The notes: generated by a model not told the origin, from the letters alone. Shown: positions 1-9,152, counted from the first letter of the stretch. The stretch is 64,000 bases of DNA from Nitrospira sp. (GCA_024760505.1 CP058931.1:744001-808000), one strand, 5' to 3'. A program made the numbers and translations.

Positions 1-486
1 CCTGAAGTCAATACTCCTAACTCCACAGGCCCTTCTTCCGATCCGAAAGCGACCCAGACAGGAATCCCCGCATCATCGACCTCCCCTGGAGAAAGCGCGG
101 GAGCGGAAAACGAGGCATCGGCCTTTCGGTCAGCCTATAAAGTTTACCTTAACGGAAATTATGACCGGGCCTCGGTGGAATTCCAACGATTTGTCACAAA
201 TTATCCTTCGACCACCTTAACTCCTCAGGCCTATTACTATCTTGGGGAATCGTTCTACGTGCAAAAACAATATGACCCTGCCAAGCAAGCCCTAGAACAA
301 GTCATCAGCCGCTATCCAAGCAGCAAATATCGGAGTCACGCATTGTACAAGCTCGGACAGATTATGCTTGAAATCGATCAACGATCAAAAGCGCAGGAAC
401 TGTGGAACTCCATCATCCAAGATTACCCAGATTCACCAGAATCCACCCAAGCGAAGGAACAATTAAAAAAATCTGGGCTGTCTTGA
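1..486 (+). CDS. cpoB: CpoB/YbgF-like tol-pal TPR protein (C-terminal part)
   Basis: Frame 1 is open from the window edge to the TGA at 484-486, so the N-terminus is missing. The visible part starts with a Ser/Thr/Pro-rich linker (about residues 1-40). Tetratricopeptide-type repeats follow, with the A/F-x-x-A-Y-x-x-Y-x-x-G-N-Y-x-x-A pattern and then Y-Y-L-G-E-S, typical of the C-terminal domain of YbgF/CpoB. In the family this periplasmic protein works with Tol-Pal to coordinate outer-membrane constriction and peptidoglycan synthesis at division. The family call is from the repeat pattern; tol/pal genes, if linked, lie upstream of the window. A short GTG-initiated ORF could be drawn from 175, but the reading frame clearly continues upstream. 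Confidence 0.75.
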   Translation, partial: PEVNTPNSTGPSSDPKATQTGIPASSTSPGESAGAENEASAFRSAYKVYLNGNYDRASVEFQRFVTNYPSTTLTPQAYYYLGESFYVQKQYDPAKQALEQVISRYPSSKYRSHALYKLGQIMLEIDQRSKAQELWNSIIQDYPDSPESTQAKEQLKKSGLS

Positions 487-544
487 TTCTCTGCAAGTCT
501 TCGCATTCTATTGTTCACCCTAATCACCCCGTGCTTGGAATCCC

Positions 545-2335
545 ATGCTTTCGACCGTAACTGGAAAAGTTCAAATTCTTCCAGACAGCGTGTCATGCCG
601 TATCGCCGCCGGAGAAGTGGTTGAACGACCAGCCTCCGTGGTGAAGGAACTGATCGATAACAGCCTGGATGCTGGCAGCACGTTGATCACCGTGGAGGTC
701 GAAGAAGGTGGTCGACGCGTCATTCGGGTCATCGATAATGGGACAGGCATGCCGCGAATGGATGCCCAACTGGCCTGTCAACGTTTTGCAACCAGCAAAC
801 TTCGATCCGAAGACGATCTCTTGACACTCATGACGATGGGATTCCGAGGGGAAGCTCTTCCCAGCATTGCCTCTATTGCCCGTTTTTGCTTGAAGACAGT
901 TCCACGCGATAGCACAATTGGCACCCAAACACAGTCCACAGGAGGCGTGGCATGGGAAGTTCAAGATTATACCGGTCCTCAAGGCACTCAAGTGGAGGTG
1001 CGTGATCTCTTTTTTAATACTCCAGGGCGGCTGAAATTTCTCAAGACCGTTCCCACGGAATTTTCCAAAATCTGTTATGTCGTCCAACAGGCGGCAGCCG
1101 TGCATCCAGAGATCCACTTTCGATTACGCCACCAGAACCATAAGGTGCTGGAGTACCCCGCCGTGTCCTCGTTGCAAGATCGATTATTACAGATCTACGG
1201 ACCAGACTTCCTTGAACGCTTTCTCCCCGTCACCTATCACGCTGGTTCATTTCAACTTACAGGGTATACAATCAGTCCTCACCATGCACGAGCGTCTCGT
1301 GCGCCACAGGAAATTTTTGTCAATGGACGCCCTATAAAGAATACGACCATATCCCATGCGGTGCTGGAAGCCTACGGATCCTTTTTACCAAAAGGGAAAC
1401 ATCCACAATTTATTATATTTATCCATCTTGATCCCCAGTCAATCGATATCAATGTCCACCCGACGAAACGGGAGATTCGCTTCTCCCATCCAGAATTTAT
1501 TCATACGGGCGTTCTCCGTGGCATCAAAGCTCTCTTTTTCACGCAACCCTCATCCGATATCTTATCCGATGAACACACGGAGAAGGTTGGCCCAGCTCCT
1601 CATTCTGCCAGGCCACCATCCAGGTCGCTCACCGTCGCACCGGCTCCATTCCAGCATGTTTCTGCATTCCCTGGAGGCGGCACCAATCGACATCCCACTC
1701 TTTCTCTATTTGTCCAGGAACCGCCTGCTGTCTATACGAGCAAGGAGCAGCCAAGGGAGGTATATCCTCTTGGACAGATTCATCACACATATCTTCTCGG
1801 ACAAATTGATCAAGACCTATTCATTGTCGATCAACACACGGCCCATGAACGGGTTCGTTTTGAGAGACTGCTTCGGTCATGGAAGAAAAAAGAAATTCTT
1901 CAACAACCCTTACTCATTCCTGAGCCGGTTGACCTTCTGCCCCACCAGGGAGAATTATTGGAAGAATGGCTGCCCCTCCTGGCTCAAGCGGGATTGGAGG
2001 TGGAACGATTTGGCACCACATCGTATGTTGTACGAGCCATTCCAGCCATTTTAGGAAATATATCCGTTGGTCCCTTGGTCCTGGAATTATTGGATGAACT
2101 CTCAGAATGGCAATCAACAGATTCGCTGGACAATACGATTAAACCCATTCTGGCTACCATGGCCTGTCAAAGTGCCGTTCAAGCCGGACGACCCATGACG
2201 CAACCCGAAATCACGATCCTTTTACAGGACTGGGCACAGGAAAATTTTCCCATGACTTGTCCTCATGGAAGGCGAGTGGCTGTTCGACATTCCTTGGAAG
2301 AATTGCACACCATATTTTCCCGTCCATTGAAATAA
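545..2335 (+). CDS. mutL: DNA mismatch repair protein MutL
   Basis: 596 residues, normal length for MutL. The N-terminal GHKL ATPase is complete: E35 in VVKELIDNSLDAG, the D-N-G-T-G-M motif near residue 65, T-S-K-L, and G-F-R-G-E-A-L-P-S-I. The C-terminal dimerisation domain carries DQHTAHERVRFE near residue 429, a version of the endonuclease motif DQHA(X)2E(X)4E with Thr for Ala, plus ACQSAVQAG near 540 and CPHGRR near 572. This points to a nicking-type MutL as in bacteria without MutH-directed repair. A variable Pro/Ser-rich linker (about 340-405) joins the domains. It lies 58 bp after cpoB and 20 bp before miaA, a mutL-miaA order common in bacteria. Confidence 0.96.
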   Translation: MLSTVTGKVQILPDSVSCRIAAGEVVERPASVVKELIDNSLDAGSTLITVEVEEGGRRVIRVIDNGTGMPRMDAQLACQRFATSKLRSEDDLLTLMTMGFRGEALPSIASIARFCLKTVPRDSTIGTQTQSTGGVAWEVQDYTGPQGTQVEVRDLFFNTPGRLKFLKTVPTEFSKICYVVQQAAAVHPEIHFRLRHQNHKVLEYPAVSSLQDRLLQIYGPDFLERFLPVTYHAGSFQLTGYTISPHHARASRAPQEIFVNGRPIKNTTISHAVLEAYGSFLPKGKHPQFIIFIHLDPQSIDINVHPTKREIRFSHPEFIHTGVLRGIKALFFTQPSSDILSDEHTEKVGPAPHSARPPSRSLTVAPAPFQHVSAFPGGGTNRHPTLSLFVQEPPAVYTSKEQPREVYPLGQIHHTYLLGQIDQDLFIVDQHTAHERVRFERLLRSWKKKEILQQPLLIPEPVDLLPHQGELLEEWLPLLAQAGLEVERFGTTSYVVRAIPAILGNISVGPLVLELLDELSEWQSTDSLDNTIKPILATMACQSAVQAGRPMTQPEITILLQDWAQENFPMTCPHGRRVAVRHSLEELHTIFSRPLK

Positions 2336-2355
2336 TTTTCATTCGTTGATGGTTC

Positions 2356-3381
2356 ATGAAACAGGCCGACATCATCTCAGCATGGAAACCCGTCGTGGCC
2401 ATTGTGGGACCCACCGCAATCGGAAAAAGCCGTATCGGGATTGAAGTCGCTAAAATTCTTAACACGGAAATTTTAACGGCAGACTCCCGACAGGTCTATC
2501 GTGGGATGGACATCGGCACCGACAAACCCTCATTAGCCGAGCAACAAACTATTCCCCATCGCTTAATCGACCTCGTCGATCCCGACCAATCCTTTAACGC
2601 GGGTGATTTCAGGCGTCACGCCATCCAAGACATTACCCGCCTGCATCGCCTGGGTCTCCTACCCCTTGTCATCGGAGGTACCGGGCTCTATATCCGGGCC
2701 CTCTTACGAGGCCTTTGCCCTGGTCCACCGGCTAATTGGCTGATTCGGAGTGAATTAGCCCAGGAAGCCAAAATTCAAGGACCCGCTTTTCTTTATGAAA
2801 AGCTTCAACAAGTGGATCCCGAACTCGCAGAACGGCTACATCCCAATGACCAGCCCAAGGTCCAGCGCGCACTTGAAGTGTATCGCATTCTTGGCACGCC
2901 CCTATCGGTCATCCAGCAAGAACACCGTTTTGGCGAGGCGCCGTACCCCTATTTATTGATCGGGCTCACCATGGAACGCCAGGCCCTCTATAAGCGAATA
3001 GAAACCCGCGTCGATTGGGAAATTCACAAAGGTCTTGTGGAAGAAACGCAATCCCTCATGGATCAAGGATTTCTTCGAGAACTCGGTTCCATGAAAGGGC
3101 TGGGCTACCGACAGTTTTCAGGATTCTTAGCGGGGGACTATTCTTATGAAGAGGCTGTGCGATTATTAAAACGCGATACCCGTCACTTCGCCAAACGACA
3201 AATGACCTGGTTTCAGAAAGAATCTGAGATCCAGTGGATGACATTGGAAGAGTCAGACATTCCTGATCGAGCTGCCGCCAAGATCGTGGACCAGATCAAT
3301 CAGTTTCTCTCAACCTTCGTAAATTTACCACTTCCTGCGGAAGCAACGTCCCATTTAAAATCCACTCAATCGTCGGGTTAA
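2356..3381 (+). CDS. miaA: tRNA dimethylallyltransferase MiaA
   Basis: 341 residues. MiaA transfers a dimethylallyl group to N6 of A37 in tRNAs reading UNN codons. The P-loop GPTAIGKS is at residues 18-25, followed by the family signature D-S-R-Q-V-Y-R-G-M-D-I-G-T-D-K-P and by V-I-G-G-T-G-L-Y-I-R-A-L. The C-terminal half holds the conserved KGLGYRQF-like segment (M-K-G-L-G-Y-R-Q-F) and R-D-T-R-H-F-A-K-R-Q-M-T-W-F. It begins 20 bp after mutL, so the two are probably cotranscribed. The C-terminal ~25 residues beyond the family core look unstructured. Confidence 0.96.
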   Translation: MKQADIISAWKPVVAIVGPTAIGKSRIGIEVAKILNTEILTADSRQVYRGMDIGTDKPSLAEQQTIPHRLIDLVDPDQSFNAGDFRRHAIQDITRLHRLGLLPLVIGGTGLYIRALLRGLCPGPPANWLIRSELAQEAKIQGPAFLYEKLQQVDPELAERLHPNDQPKVQRALEVYRILGTPLSVIQQEHRFGEAPYPYLLIGLTMERQALYKRIETRVDWEIHKGLVEETQSLMDQGFLRELGSMKGLGYRQFSGFLAGDYSYEEAVRLLKRDTRHFAKRQMTWFQKESEIQWMTLEESDIPDRAAAKIVDQINQFLSTFVNLPLPAEATSHLKSTQSSG

Positions 3382-3518
3382 CCCTACAGGACCGTTCATG
3401 ATACAATGCCGGAAATTTCGTTCCATAGAGACATGAAAGACGACCCATTAGTTGGGGTCAAATCAGCATGCCACCAAAACCACATGTCTTTCCCCTTTAA
3501 TCAGAGAGAACCTTTCAC

Positions 3519-4457
3519 ATGACGGAGAGCGAGGAAGCGAAGACTAAACGGCCCTCTTTACGCACCCAACAGGCCCAAATCGGGATTATCGGAGGCAGTG
3601 GACTCTATGAAATGGAGGGGTTCACCAACCTCAAAGAAGTCCGGATGGCCACCCCGTTTGGGAAGCCTTCGGATGCCATTATTTTGGGAACCTTGCATGG
3701 CATGCGAGTCGCCTTTTTAGCTCGCCACGGTCGAGGACACCGCACGCTACCCTCTGCCATAAATTATCGTGCGAATATTCATGCCCTCAAAGCCCTGGGT
3801 GTGACCCGGATATTTTCCATCAGTGCGGTGGGAAGTATGAAGGAATCCATTCGACCGGGGGATTTTGTCCTGCCTGACCAATTCATTGACCGAACCACTC
3901 AGCGTGCCAACACGTTTTTCGACCAGGGGATTGTCGCACATGTGGCTTTTGCCGATCCCCTGTGTGGGACCTTATCGAGTGTGTTAGAAAAGGCTAGTTT
4001 GGGAGTCTCCGTCAGGGTGCACCGTCCGGGAACATACCTCTGCATAGAAGGGCCACAATTCTCCAGTCGAGCAGAATCGTTTCTGTACCGGCAATGGGGC
4101 GTTGATGTCATCGGGATGACAAATATTCCTGAAGCCAAATTGGCTCGTGAAGCCGAAATCTGCTATGCCACCCTCGCGCTGGTCACCGATTATGATTGCT
4201 GGCACGAGACGGAAGATGCGGTTTCCGTTGGGGCCATCCTATCTATCATGCATCAAAACGTCGAAACCGCTAAAATCGTTCTGCGGCACGCGCTAGAACT
4301 TGCAAAAGACCTTGGGCCTTGCTCCTGTCAGACCGCATTGGAACACGCCGTCATCACTCCGCTCAATCGAATCAGTCCGGCCTTGCGAAAGCGGTATCAG
4401 CTTTTATTACGGCGTCATTTATTATCGACCACCCTACACTCCAAAAAAAGGGCATAA
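3519..4457 (+). CDS. mtnP: S-methyl-5'-thioadenosine phosphorylase
   Basis: 312 residues, PNP/MTAP phosphorylase family. It splits 5'-methylthioadenosine with phosphate into adenine and 5-methylthioribose 1-phosphate, recycling the by-product of polyamine synthesis and radical SAM chemistry. Seen: phosphate-binding GGSG at 25-28, ARHGRGHRTLPS, the I-N-Y-R-A-N-I segment, C-I-E-G-P-Q-F-S-S-R-A-E-S and the G-M-T-N-I-P-E-A-K-L-A-R-E motif with D-Y-D-C-W-H typical of MTAP rather than purine nucleoside phosphorylase. The gene starts 137 bp after miaA, and its stop lies 5 bp before the PfkB kinase start, so the pair is likely an operon. Confidence 0.93.
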   Translation: MTESEEAKTKRPSLRTQQAQIGIIGGSGLYEMEGFTNLKEVRMATPFGKPSDAIILGTLHGMRVAFLARHGRGHRTLPSAINYRANIHALKALGVTRIFSISAVGSMKESIRPGDFVLPDQFIDRTTQRANTFFDQGIVAHVAFADPLCGTLSSVLEKASLGVSVRVHRPGTYLCIEGPQFSSRAESFLYRQWGVDVIGMTNIPEAKLAREAEICYATLALVTDYDCWHETEDAVSVGAILSIMHQNVETAKIVLRHALELAKDLGPCSCQTALEHAVITPLNRISPALRKRYQLLLRRHLLSTTLHSKKRA

Positions 4458-4462
4458 TCATT

Positions 4463-5377
4463 ATGGGTAATTTATTAGTCGTTGGATCCGTTGCCTTTGA
4501 TTCCGTACGAACGCCGTTTGGCGAAGCCTCGAATGTGCTGGGAGGATCCGCCACGTATTTTTCCACTTCGGCCAGTTTTTTTACAGATGTGAATCTCATT
4601 GCGGTGGTTGGCGAAGACTTTCCAAAAGAACATCTCGATTTTCTGCACAGTCGGGGCATCAATCTGGATGGATTAGAGCAACGACCTGGGAAAACCTTTC
4701 GGTGGCGAGGAGAATATTCCTATCAACTCAACGAAGCTCAAACCCTGGAAACCCATCTTAATGTCCTGGAGACGTTTCGACCGAAAATTCCCGATAGCTA
4801 CCTCACGCCCTCCGCCTTGTTTCTTGGCAACATCGATCCGGAATTACAACTGGATGTCCTGAATCAAGTGAAGCGGCCCTCTATCGTGGCCTGCGATACC
4901 ATGAACTTTTGGATTGAGGGGAAAAGGGAAGCGTTATGGAAAGTCCTTGAACATATCGATATCCTCGTCATTAATGACGGGGAGGCCCGTGCATTGGGCA
5001 ATGACGCAAATCTCGTCCAAGTGGCGAAACGGATCTTATCGCGCGGCCCCAAAACCCTGATTATTAAACGCGGAGAATATGGCGTCCTGATGTTTCATCA
5101 GCAGGAAATTTTCGGGGCTCCAGCCTATCCGCTGGAAGCGGTAAAAGATCCAACCGGCGCAGGCGACACTTTTGCCGGCGGCTTTATGGGGTACCTTTCT
5201 GCTACGGAAAATTATTCCCAAGCTGGGCTTCGACAGGCCATCATTTTTGGAAGTGTCATGGCGTCCTTCAATGTGGAGGAATTTAGCCTGGACCGACTCA
5301 GGCATTTAACCCGTGAAGAAATTGACCAACGATATACATCGTTTAAACATCTGACTCATTTTGAGGATTTGTCATAG
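4463..5377 (+). CDS. PfkB-family carbohydrate/nucleoside kinase
   Basis: 304 residues from ATG 4463; an in-frame extension to 4319 would overlap mtnP and is rejected. Start MGNLLVVGSVAFDSV is the usual N-terminal strand of ribokinase-fold enzymes. G-G-S-A-T-Y-F-S is the sugar-binding glycine pair, and the C-terminal signature D-P-T-G-A-G-D-T-F-A-G-G-F (about 232-244) contains the catalytic Asp and anion hole. The substrate cannot be read from sequence. Its position 5 bp after mtnP hints at nucleoside or methylthioribose-related metabolism, as inference only. The protein is normal length for PfkB kinases. Confidence 0.88.
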   Translation: MGNLLVVGSVAFDSVRTPFGEASNVLGGSATYFSTSASFFTDVNLIAVVGEDFPKEHLDFLHSRGINLDGLEQRPGKTFRWRGEYSYQLNEAQTLETHLNVLETFRPKIPDSYLTPSALFLGNIDPELQLDVLNQVKRPSIVACDTMNFWIEGKREALWKVLEHIDILVINDGEARALGNDANLVQVAKRILSRGPKTLIIKRGEYGVLMFHQQEIFGAPAYPLEAVKDPTGAGDTFAGGFMGYLSATENYSQAGLRQAIIFGSVMASFNVEEFSLDRLRHLTREEIDQRYTSFKHLTHFEDLS

Positions 5378-5480
5378 AACTCAGGATTTCGGAAGGCACA
5401 CCTTTTACATGACCTGTGCCTTCCCATGACAAGTCAATCACATGAATACCGGAAAGGCCTTGCCCATTCAGGATAACGCC

Positions 5481-6356
5481 ATGGAAACTCTTGGTGGATT
5501 ATTCCGACAGACCCGGGAACGACAACGTTTATCTTTGGAGCAGATCGCTTCCAGAACCCGCATTCAACAGCACCACCTTCAAGCGCTTGAGGAAGAGGAT
5601 TTCGCAAGCCTACCGGCCAAAGTGTTCGTCAAAGGATTCGTTCGGTCGTATGCCCGTTCGTTGGGACTGGATGAAGATAATGCCATTCAGCTTTTCTTAA
5701 CCTCTTCTAGCAATTTCTATGACCGCACCCAAGAAGAACAACAACACATCCAAGTCACCTTACAAGCAGCCCATCGTAAACGATTCAATTGGAATTTTGT
5801 TGTCATACTTTTTCTAGCCCTCGGTGGAATTCTCTTTTATCTTCTACCCGAACAGCAGGAACCCCTTTCACCTACCCCTGAATCCGAAACTCCTTTACCA
5901 ATCAATGAAACCAAGAAGGAAGCCCTCCTTGAGTCCCCACCCCCGATTGAAGAATCACCCGACAGTGTTTCATCAGAAGCCCCTGTCCCCACTGAGGTCC
6001 AGCCCCCTTCCCCTCTCCCATCCGGCATCACACCTTCACCGCTACCCCCTGAGCCTCAACCGATAGCCCCGACCTTCCCTGTTTCCCCCGTTGCTGAGAA
6101 GACCACAGGGACCGATGGAACGCTGGTCCTGGAAATCGAAGCCACCCAACTAACCTGGGTGGTGGTGCAGTCTGACGATCAGGCTCCGCATGAGGCATTA
6201 TTACAACCTGGCCAAAAAAGCACCTGGAAGGCAAACACACAATATTTGCTCACGCTTGGGAACGCTGCCGGTGTGGTCATCCGCCTTAATGGAGAACTAC
6301 AAGGGCCATTTGGAAAGCCAGGTCAGGTGGTCAGAGACATTCGCTTGAAGCCCTGA
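5481..6356 (+). CDS. RodZ-like helix-turn-helix membrane protein
   Basis: 291 residues from ATG 5481, preferred because AGGA lies 7 bp upstream; an upstream ATG at 5442 would add 13 residues. Residues about 4-65 form an Xre-type helix-turn-helix (G-G-L-F-R-Q-T-R-E-R-Q-R-L-S-L-E-Q-I-A). A Lys/Arg patch is followed by one transmembrane helix near residues 103-122, then a long Pro/Glu-rich periplasmic linker, and a C-terminal beta-rich DUF4115-type domain (about 205-291). This HTH-TM-linker-DUF4115 layout is that of RodZ, which anchors MreB filaments for rod shape. No mre genes are visible here, so the role is inferred from architecture. Confidence 0.82.
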   Translation: METLGGLFRQTRERQRLSLEQIASRTRIQQHHLQALEEEDFASLPAKVFVKGFVRSYARSLGLDEDNAIQLFLTSSSNFYDRTQEEQQHIQVTLQAAHRKRFNWNFVVILFLALGGILFYLLPEQQEPLSPTPESETPLPINETKKEALLESPPPIEESPDSVSSEAPVPTEVQPPSPLPSGITPSPLPPEPQPIAPTFPVSPVAEKTTGTDGTLVLEIEATQLTWVVVQSDDQAPHEALLQPGQKSTWKANTQYLLTLGNAAGVVIRLNGELQGPFGKPGQVVRDIRLKP

Positions 6357-6722
6357 CCTCACACCACGAATGCCAAGGGCTCCACATAATATTCCTCCCT
6401 CTTGCCTTCCAAAATTTACTTGATAAAGGTTAAAAAACCTTAATCCTGGCAATTGCACCCATCTCAAAAGTTCAAATGAAGTGACTCGTCAATCTATGTC
6501 CACAACACCTCATATTCACCTTCTTGACAGTCTAAAAAAGTGATTGATATGATGACGGAGTTTGGGTGGCTTAAGGTCAACCTATCTTATAAATATGGTA
6601 TGATTATGAATAAGTTAGGTGCACTCAAACGACACCACTCTGAAGAGGAAAAAAGGGGAAGCGATAATGCCCCCTCATGCTTTTTACGGTCTCATCAACT
6701 CTGTTTAACCTAGGAGGCTTAC
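6357..6722. other. Intergenic region upstream of cytochrome c
   Basis: 366 bp without a gene between the RodZ-like protein and the cytochrome c. It is AT-rich and contains a good sigma-70-type promoter (listed separately), leaving a leader of about 160 nt before the cytochrome start. No riboswitch was recognised in the leader. Confidence 0.6.
6524..6553 (+). promoter_or_regulatory. Sigma-70-type promoter for cytochrome c
   Basis: A perfect -35 box TTGACA at 6524-6529 and a near-perfect -10 box TATGAT at 6548-6553 are separated by 18 bp. It points towards the cytochrome c gene, whose ATG is about 170 bp downstream. This is motif recognition only. Confidence 0.6.
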
Positions 6723-7184
6723 ATGACGTTTTCGATGAAAGTGCTTGGAACCTTAACCGCCGCCATGTTTCTGACCACGGGCCTGGCCATCGCCGGACCA
6801 GAAAAAGATCCTTTACCAGCCCGTGTTCCCGCCGATCAACGTGGTGATGCTAAGAAGGATAAATCACCCTTATACGAAAAAGCCGAAGATGCTTCGCCGG
6901 AGATCGTGGCGGAGGGAAAAGCTTTGTATGAGGGAAAAGGGACCTGCATTAACTGCCACGGCAAAGAAGGCAATGGTCAAGGTCCAGCAGGAGCCGTCTT
7001 AAATCCGGGTCCACGCGATTTCACCAATTGCAAATTTCACAAGAAACGGAAAGATGGCGAACTCATGTGGGTCATCAAGAATGGTAGCCCGGGCACAGGA
7101 ATGGTTCCTTTAGTCCCAGCCACCATCAGTGAGGAAGAGGCCTGGAAGGTCATTGCGTACGAAAGAAGTTTCTGCAAGGGTTAA
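6723..7184 (+). CDS. Periplasmic monohaem cytochrome c
   Basis: 153 residues. A signal peptide (about 1-24, ending A-I-A-G) targets it to the periplasm. The haem site CINCH is at residues 75-79, and a downstream G-T-G-M-V-P gives the likely Met axial ligand, so this is a small class I type cytochrome c. The segment G-K-E-G-N-G-Q-G-P-A-G is typical of c-type domains found with membrane oxidoreductases. It has an excellent ribosome site (AGGAGG, 5 bp before ATG), its own promoter and a strong terminator, so it is a single-gene unit. It is presumably an electron carrier; the partner is not visible. Confidence 0.9.
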   Translation: MTFSMKVLGTLTAAMFLTTGLAIAGPEKDPLPARVPADQRGDAKKDKSPLYEKAEDASPEIVAEGKALYEGKGTCINCHGKEGNGQGPAGAVLNPGPRDFTNCKFHKKRKDGELMWVIKNGSPGTGMVPLVPATISEEEAWKVIAYERSFCKG

Positions 7185-7202
7185 TAGTAGGTATTTTCAC
7201 GA

Positions 7203-7241
7203 AAACCCCCGCTGGGCTTGACCTAGCGGGGGTTTTTTTTT
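7203..7241 (+). terminator. Rho-independent terminator after cytochrome c
   Basis: A GC-rich stem (AACCCCCGCT pairing with AGCGGGGGTT) around an 11-nt loop is followed by a run of nine T. It lies just after the cytochrome stop codon. Confidence 0.92.
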
Positions 7242-7380
7242 GAGAAGAACCTAACCCCTGCCAATAATGACGGTTCCCCGTTGACACCATTCAAATCCCT
7301 TGACTAGACTCAACGTGGTAGAAGGTAACCCATAACACTATTCGTCAATCAAATTTTTAGTGTAAGGAGAGCATAATCAT

Positions 7381-7584
7381 ATGGCCAAACGACGATCACT
7401 TCAGGAAGACGCAACTTCTCTAAAAGCCAAGGTCACGAAATCCCTAGCCAGTAGCGACAATCCTGAGGGAGATTCAGCCATTCGGTCATTACGAAAACGA
7501 TTACGACGGGTACAACGGAAGGTCCGAACCGCTAAGCGGCGCGAGGAACACCGAAAATCAAAGAAAGTCGTGGCAGAGGCCTAA
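7381..7584 (+). CDS. Small Lys/Arg-rich basic protein
   Basis: 67 residues with about one third Lys or Arg and no hydrophobic core: S-L-R-K-R-L-R-R-V-Q-R-K-V-R. It is predicted to be a charged helix. The gene has a ribosome site (AAGGAG, 11 bp before ATG) and is followed after 44 bp by the HEAT-repeat gene, suggesting cotranscription. Such composition is seen in nucleic-acid-binding proteins, but no family was recognised. The start is supported by the preceding Shine-Dalgarno and by the terminator isolating it from the cytochrome gene. Confidence 0.7.
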   Translation: MAKRRSLQEDATSLKAKVTKSLASSDNPEGDSAIRSLRKRLRRVQRKVRTAKRREEHRKSKKVVAEA

Positions 7585-7628
7585 GTTCTGCAGATCGACC
7601 CTGAAGAGTAATGTGGAGGAATTGAGTT

Positions 7629-8498
7629 ATGCGAGACGACCAAAACAATATCGATGATGCATTTTCCGATCAAACGGAGGAGTTTGTATCGTTGGAAGGC
7701 AAGACAGCCCTGCCTCAAGACGAACTAGTGGATGAAGTATCAGAAGCCATCACGGCAGAAGCAGATGAAGAAACAGCCGAAACCGTCGCCTCTGCTGAAA
7801 CCGAAGAAGGCACAGAACAAGAAGAAGAGTTGGTCGAAGAGCAGGTCAAAGATGAAATCGATATTCAGATCGATCTCTTGAATGATTCAGAATGGGTCGT
7901 CCGACGGGAAGCCGTGATTACCCTGGGCGAAATGGGCGATGAACGCTGTGTCGAGCCTCTCGTTCGGTGCCTTCGAGACGGAGATTGGCAGGTTCGGGAT
8001 GCCGCCGTTGAAGCCATTGCCATGATTGGGTCACCGGCCGTGGACCTGCTCCTCCGCTATATACGAGACTACGATGCTCGGAAATCAGTAATCAAAGCGT
8101 TGGGGAAGATCAACGATGAACGAGTCCTTGATCCGTTAATTTCGATGCTTCACAATGATGAATTTAAGGACGACGCCACCTGGGCGCTTGCAGAACTTGG
8201 ACAACCCGCTGTTGGACGGTTACTCGAATGCCTAAAGAATCAAGATGAAGTGATTAGAAAACAGGCCATCCTGGCTCTCGGAGAGATTAAGGATGCCAGT
8301 TGCGTGGATTTATTGATTGAACGCTTGCAAGACCCTGACTGGTTCATCCGACTCTCATCGGCTGCCGCGCTGGAAAAAATCGGAGATCCGCGTGGCCGTG
8401 AGGCGATCAAACCCTTGATGAAAGATCCTGATCTGGTTGTGCGCTTACGCATCGAACGCATGTTGGCAGCATGGAAAAAGCAGGCTGTCACGGCTTAA
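7629..8498 (+). CDS. HEAT-repeat protein with acidic N-terminus
   Basis: 289 residues. The first ~85 are strongly acidic (many Glu and Asp, only one Lys before the repeats) and likely disordered. Residues about 86-285 contain six HEAT/PBS-lyase-like repeats of about 31 residues with the recurring W-x-V-R-x-x-A-x-x-x-L-G-E-x-x-D-x-R pattern. Such repeats form a curved solenoid for protein binding. The gene follows the small basic protein by 44 bp, and the pairing of a very basic with a very acidic protein is suggestive. The function is not assignable. GGAGG lies 9 bp before the ATG, and a strong terminator follows. Confidence 0.85.
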   Translation: MRDDQNNIDDAFSDQTEEFVSLEGKTALPQDELVDEVSEAITAEADEETAETVASAETEEGTEQEEELVEEQVKDEIDIQIDLLNDSEWVVRREAVITLGEMGDERCVEPLVRCLRDGDWQVRDAAVEAIAMIGSPAVDLLLRYIRDYDARKSVIKALGKINDERVLDPLISMLHNDEFKDDATWALAELGQPAVGRLLECLKNQDEVIRKQAILALGEIKDASCVDLLIERLQDPDWFIRLSSAAALEKIGDPRGREAIKPLMKDPDLVVRLRIERMLAAWKKQAVTA

Positions 8499-8535
8499 TC
8501 CTGTTAAAAGCGTCAGGGTTGTGAACGAATCTGAG

Positions 8536-8573
8536 CCCTCAATTGTCTGGACAATTGAGGGTTCTTCTTTTTA
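8536..8573 (+). terminator. Rho-independent terminator after HEAT protein
   Basis: A perfect 12-bp inverted repeat, CCCTCAATTGTC with GACAATTGAGGG, two bases apart, is followed by TTCTTCTTTTT. It closes the basic-protein/HEAT-protein unit on the plus strand. Confidence 0.88.
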
Positions 8574-8726
8574 TGGGATGAGTCCCATCACATCTTCCAC
8601 CAAGGACTCTTAATTTCAGCCCCGACGAAGGGATGAACAGAAATGGACAAATCCTGAATAATAATAAGATGGGACTGAAAACAATAAAGAACACAACCGG
8701 GGCGGGGGGCTCTTTGAACGGCTTGA

Positions 8727-9152
8727 TCAAGGCATAACGGATTGCAATTCTTGACGAAGATCGTCCAACAAGTGAGGAGGAAGGCTATGGCCTTGAGCCA
8801 GACTTTGCTGAGCCTCTCGAATTTTCTGTTTAACGATTTCGATTTTTTGAGCCATGGGTCCTTGAGGGTCCAACTCAACCGCTTGATCTAAATGGTGAAG
8901 TGCACGCTCAAACTCCTCCGAAGCTTCCTTGAAATGATGATCTAACAGATACGCTCGCCCTTCCAAAAAGCCATCTTTTGCTGCCAGCATTTGTCTCTGC
9001 AAGTTGGTCTTCTGATCAAATCCAATCGTGTTCTCCAGGACTTGTCCCGACAAGTCTCGCAATCGTTGCTTCACCTCATCCGGTTTTTGCCCCGTGTAAT
9101 AACCCAATCCAAATACAATACCCAGCAGGATCAATATTCGTAAAACTTTCAT
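8727..9152 (-). CDS. Small membrane-anchored helical protein
   Basis: 141 residues. A hydrophobic N-terminal segment (about 4-20, L-R-I-L-I-L-L-G-I-V-F-G-L-G-Y-Y-T-G) looks like an uncleaved anchor or signal. The remainder is predicted helical with one TPR-like stretch (A-S-E-E-F-E-R-A-L-H-H-L-D-Q-A-V-E-L-D-P). No family was recognised. It is the last minus-strand gene after the glucan phosphorylase, and its ATG overlaps the stop codon of a possible 66-codon ORF (ATGA). Confidence 0.72.
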   Translation of the reverse strand: MKVLRILILLGIVFGLGYYTGQKPDEVKQRLRDLSGQVLENTIGFDQKTNLQRQMLAAKDGFLEGRAYLLDHHFKEASEEFERALHHLDQAVELDPQGPMAQKIEIVKQKIREAQQSLAQGHSLPPHLLDDLRQELQSVMP

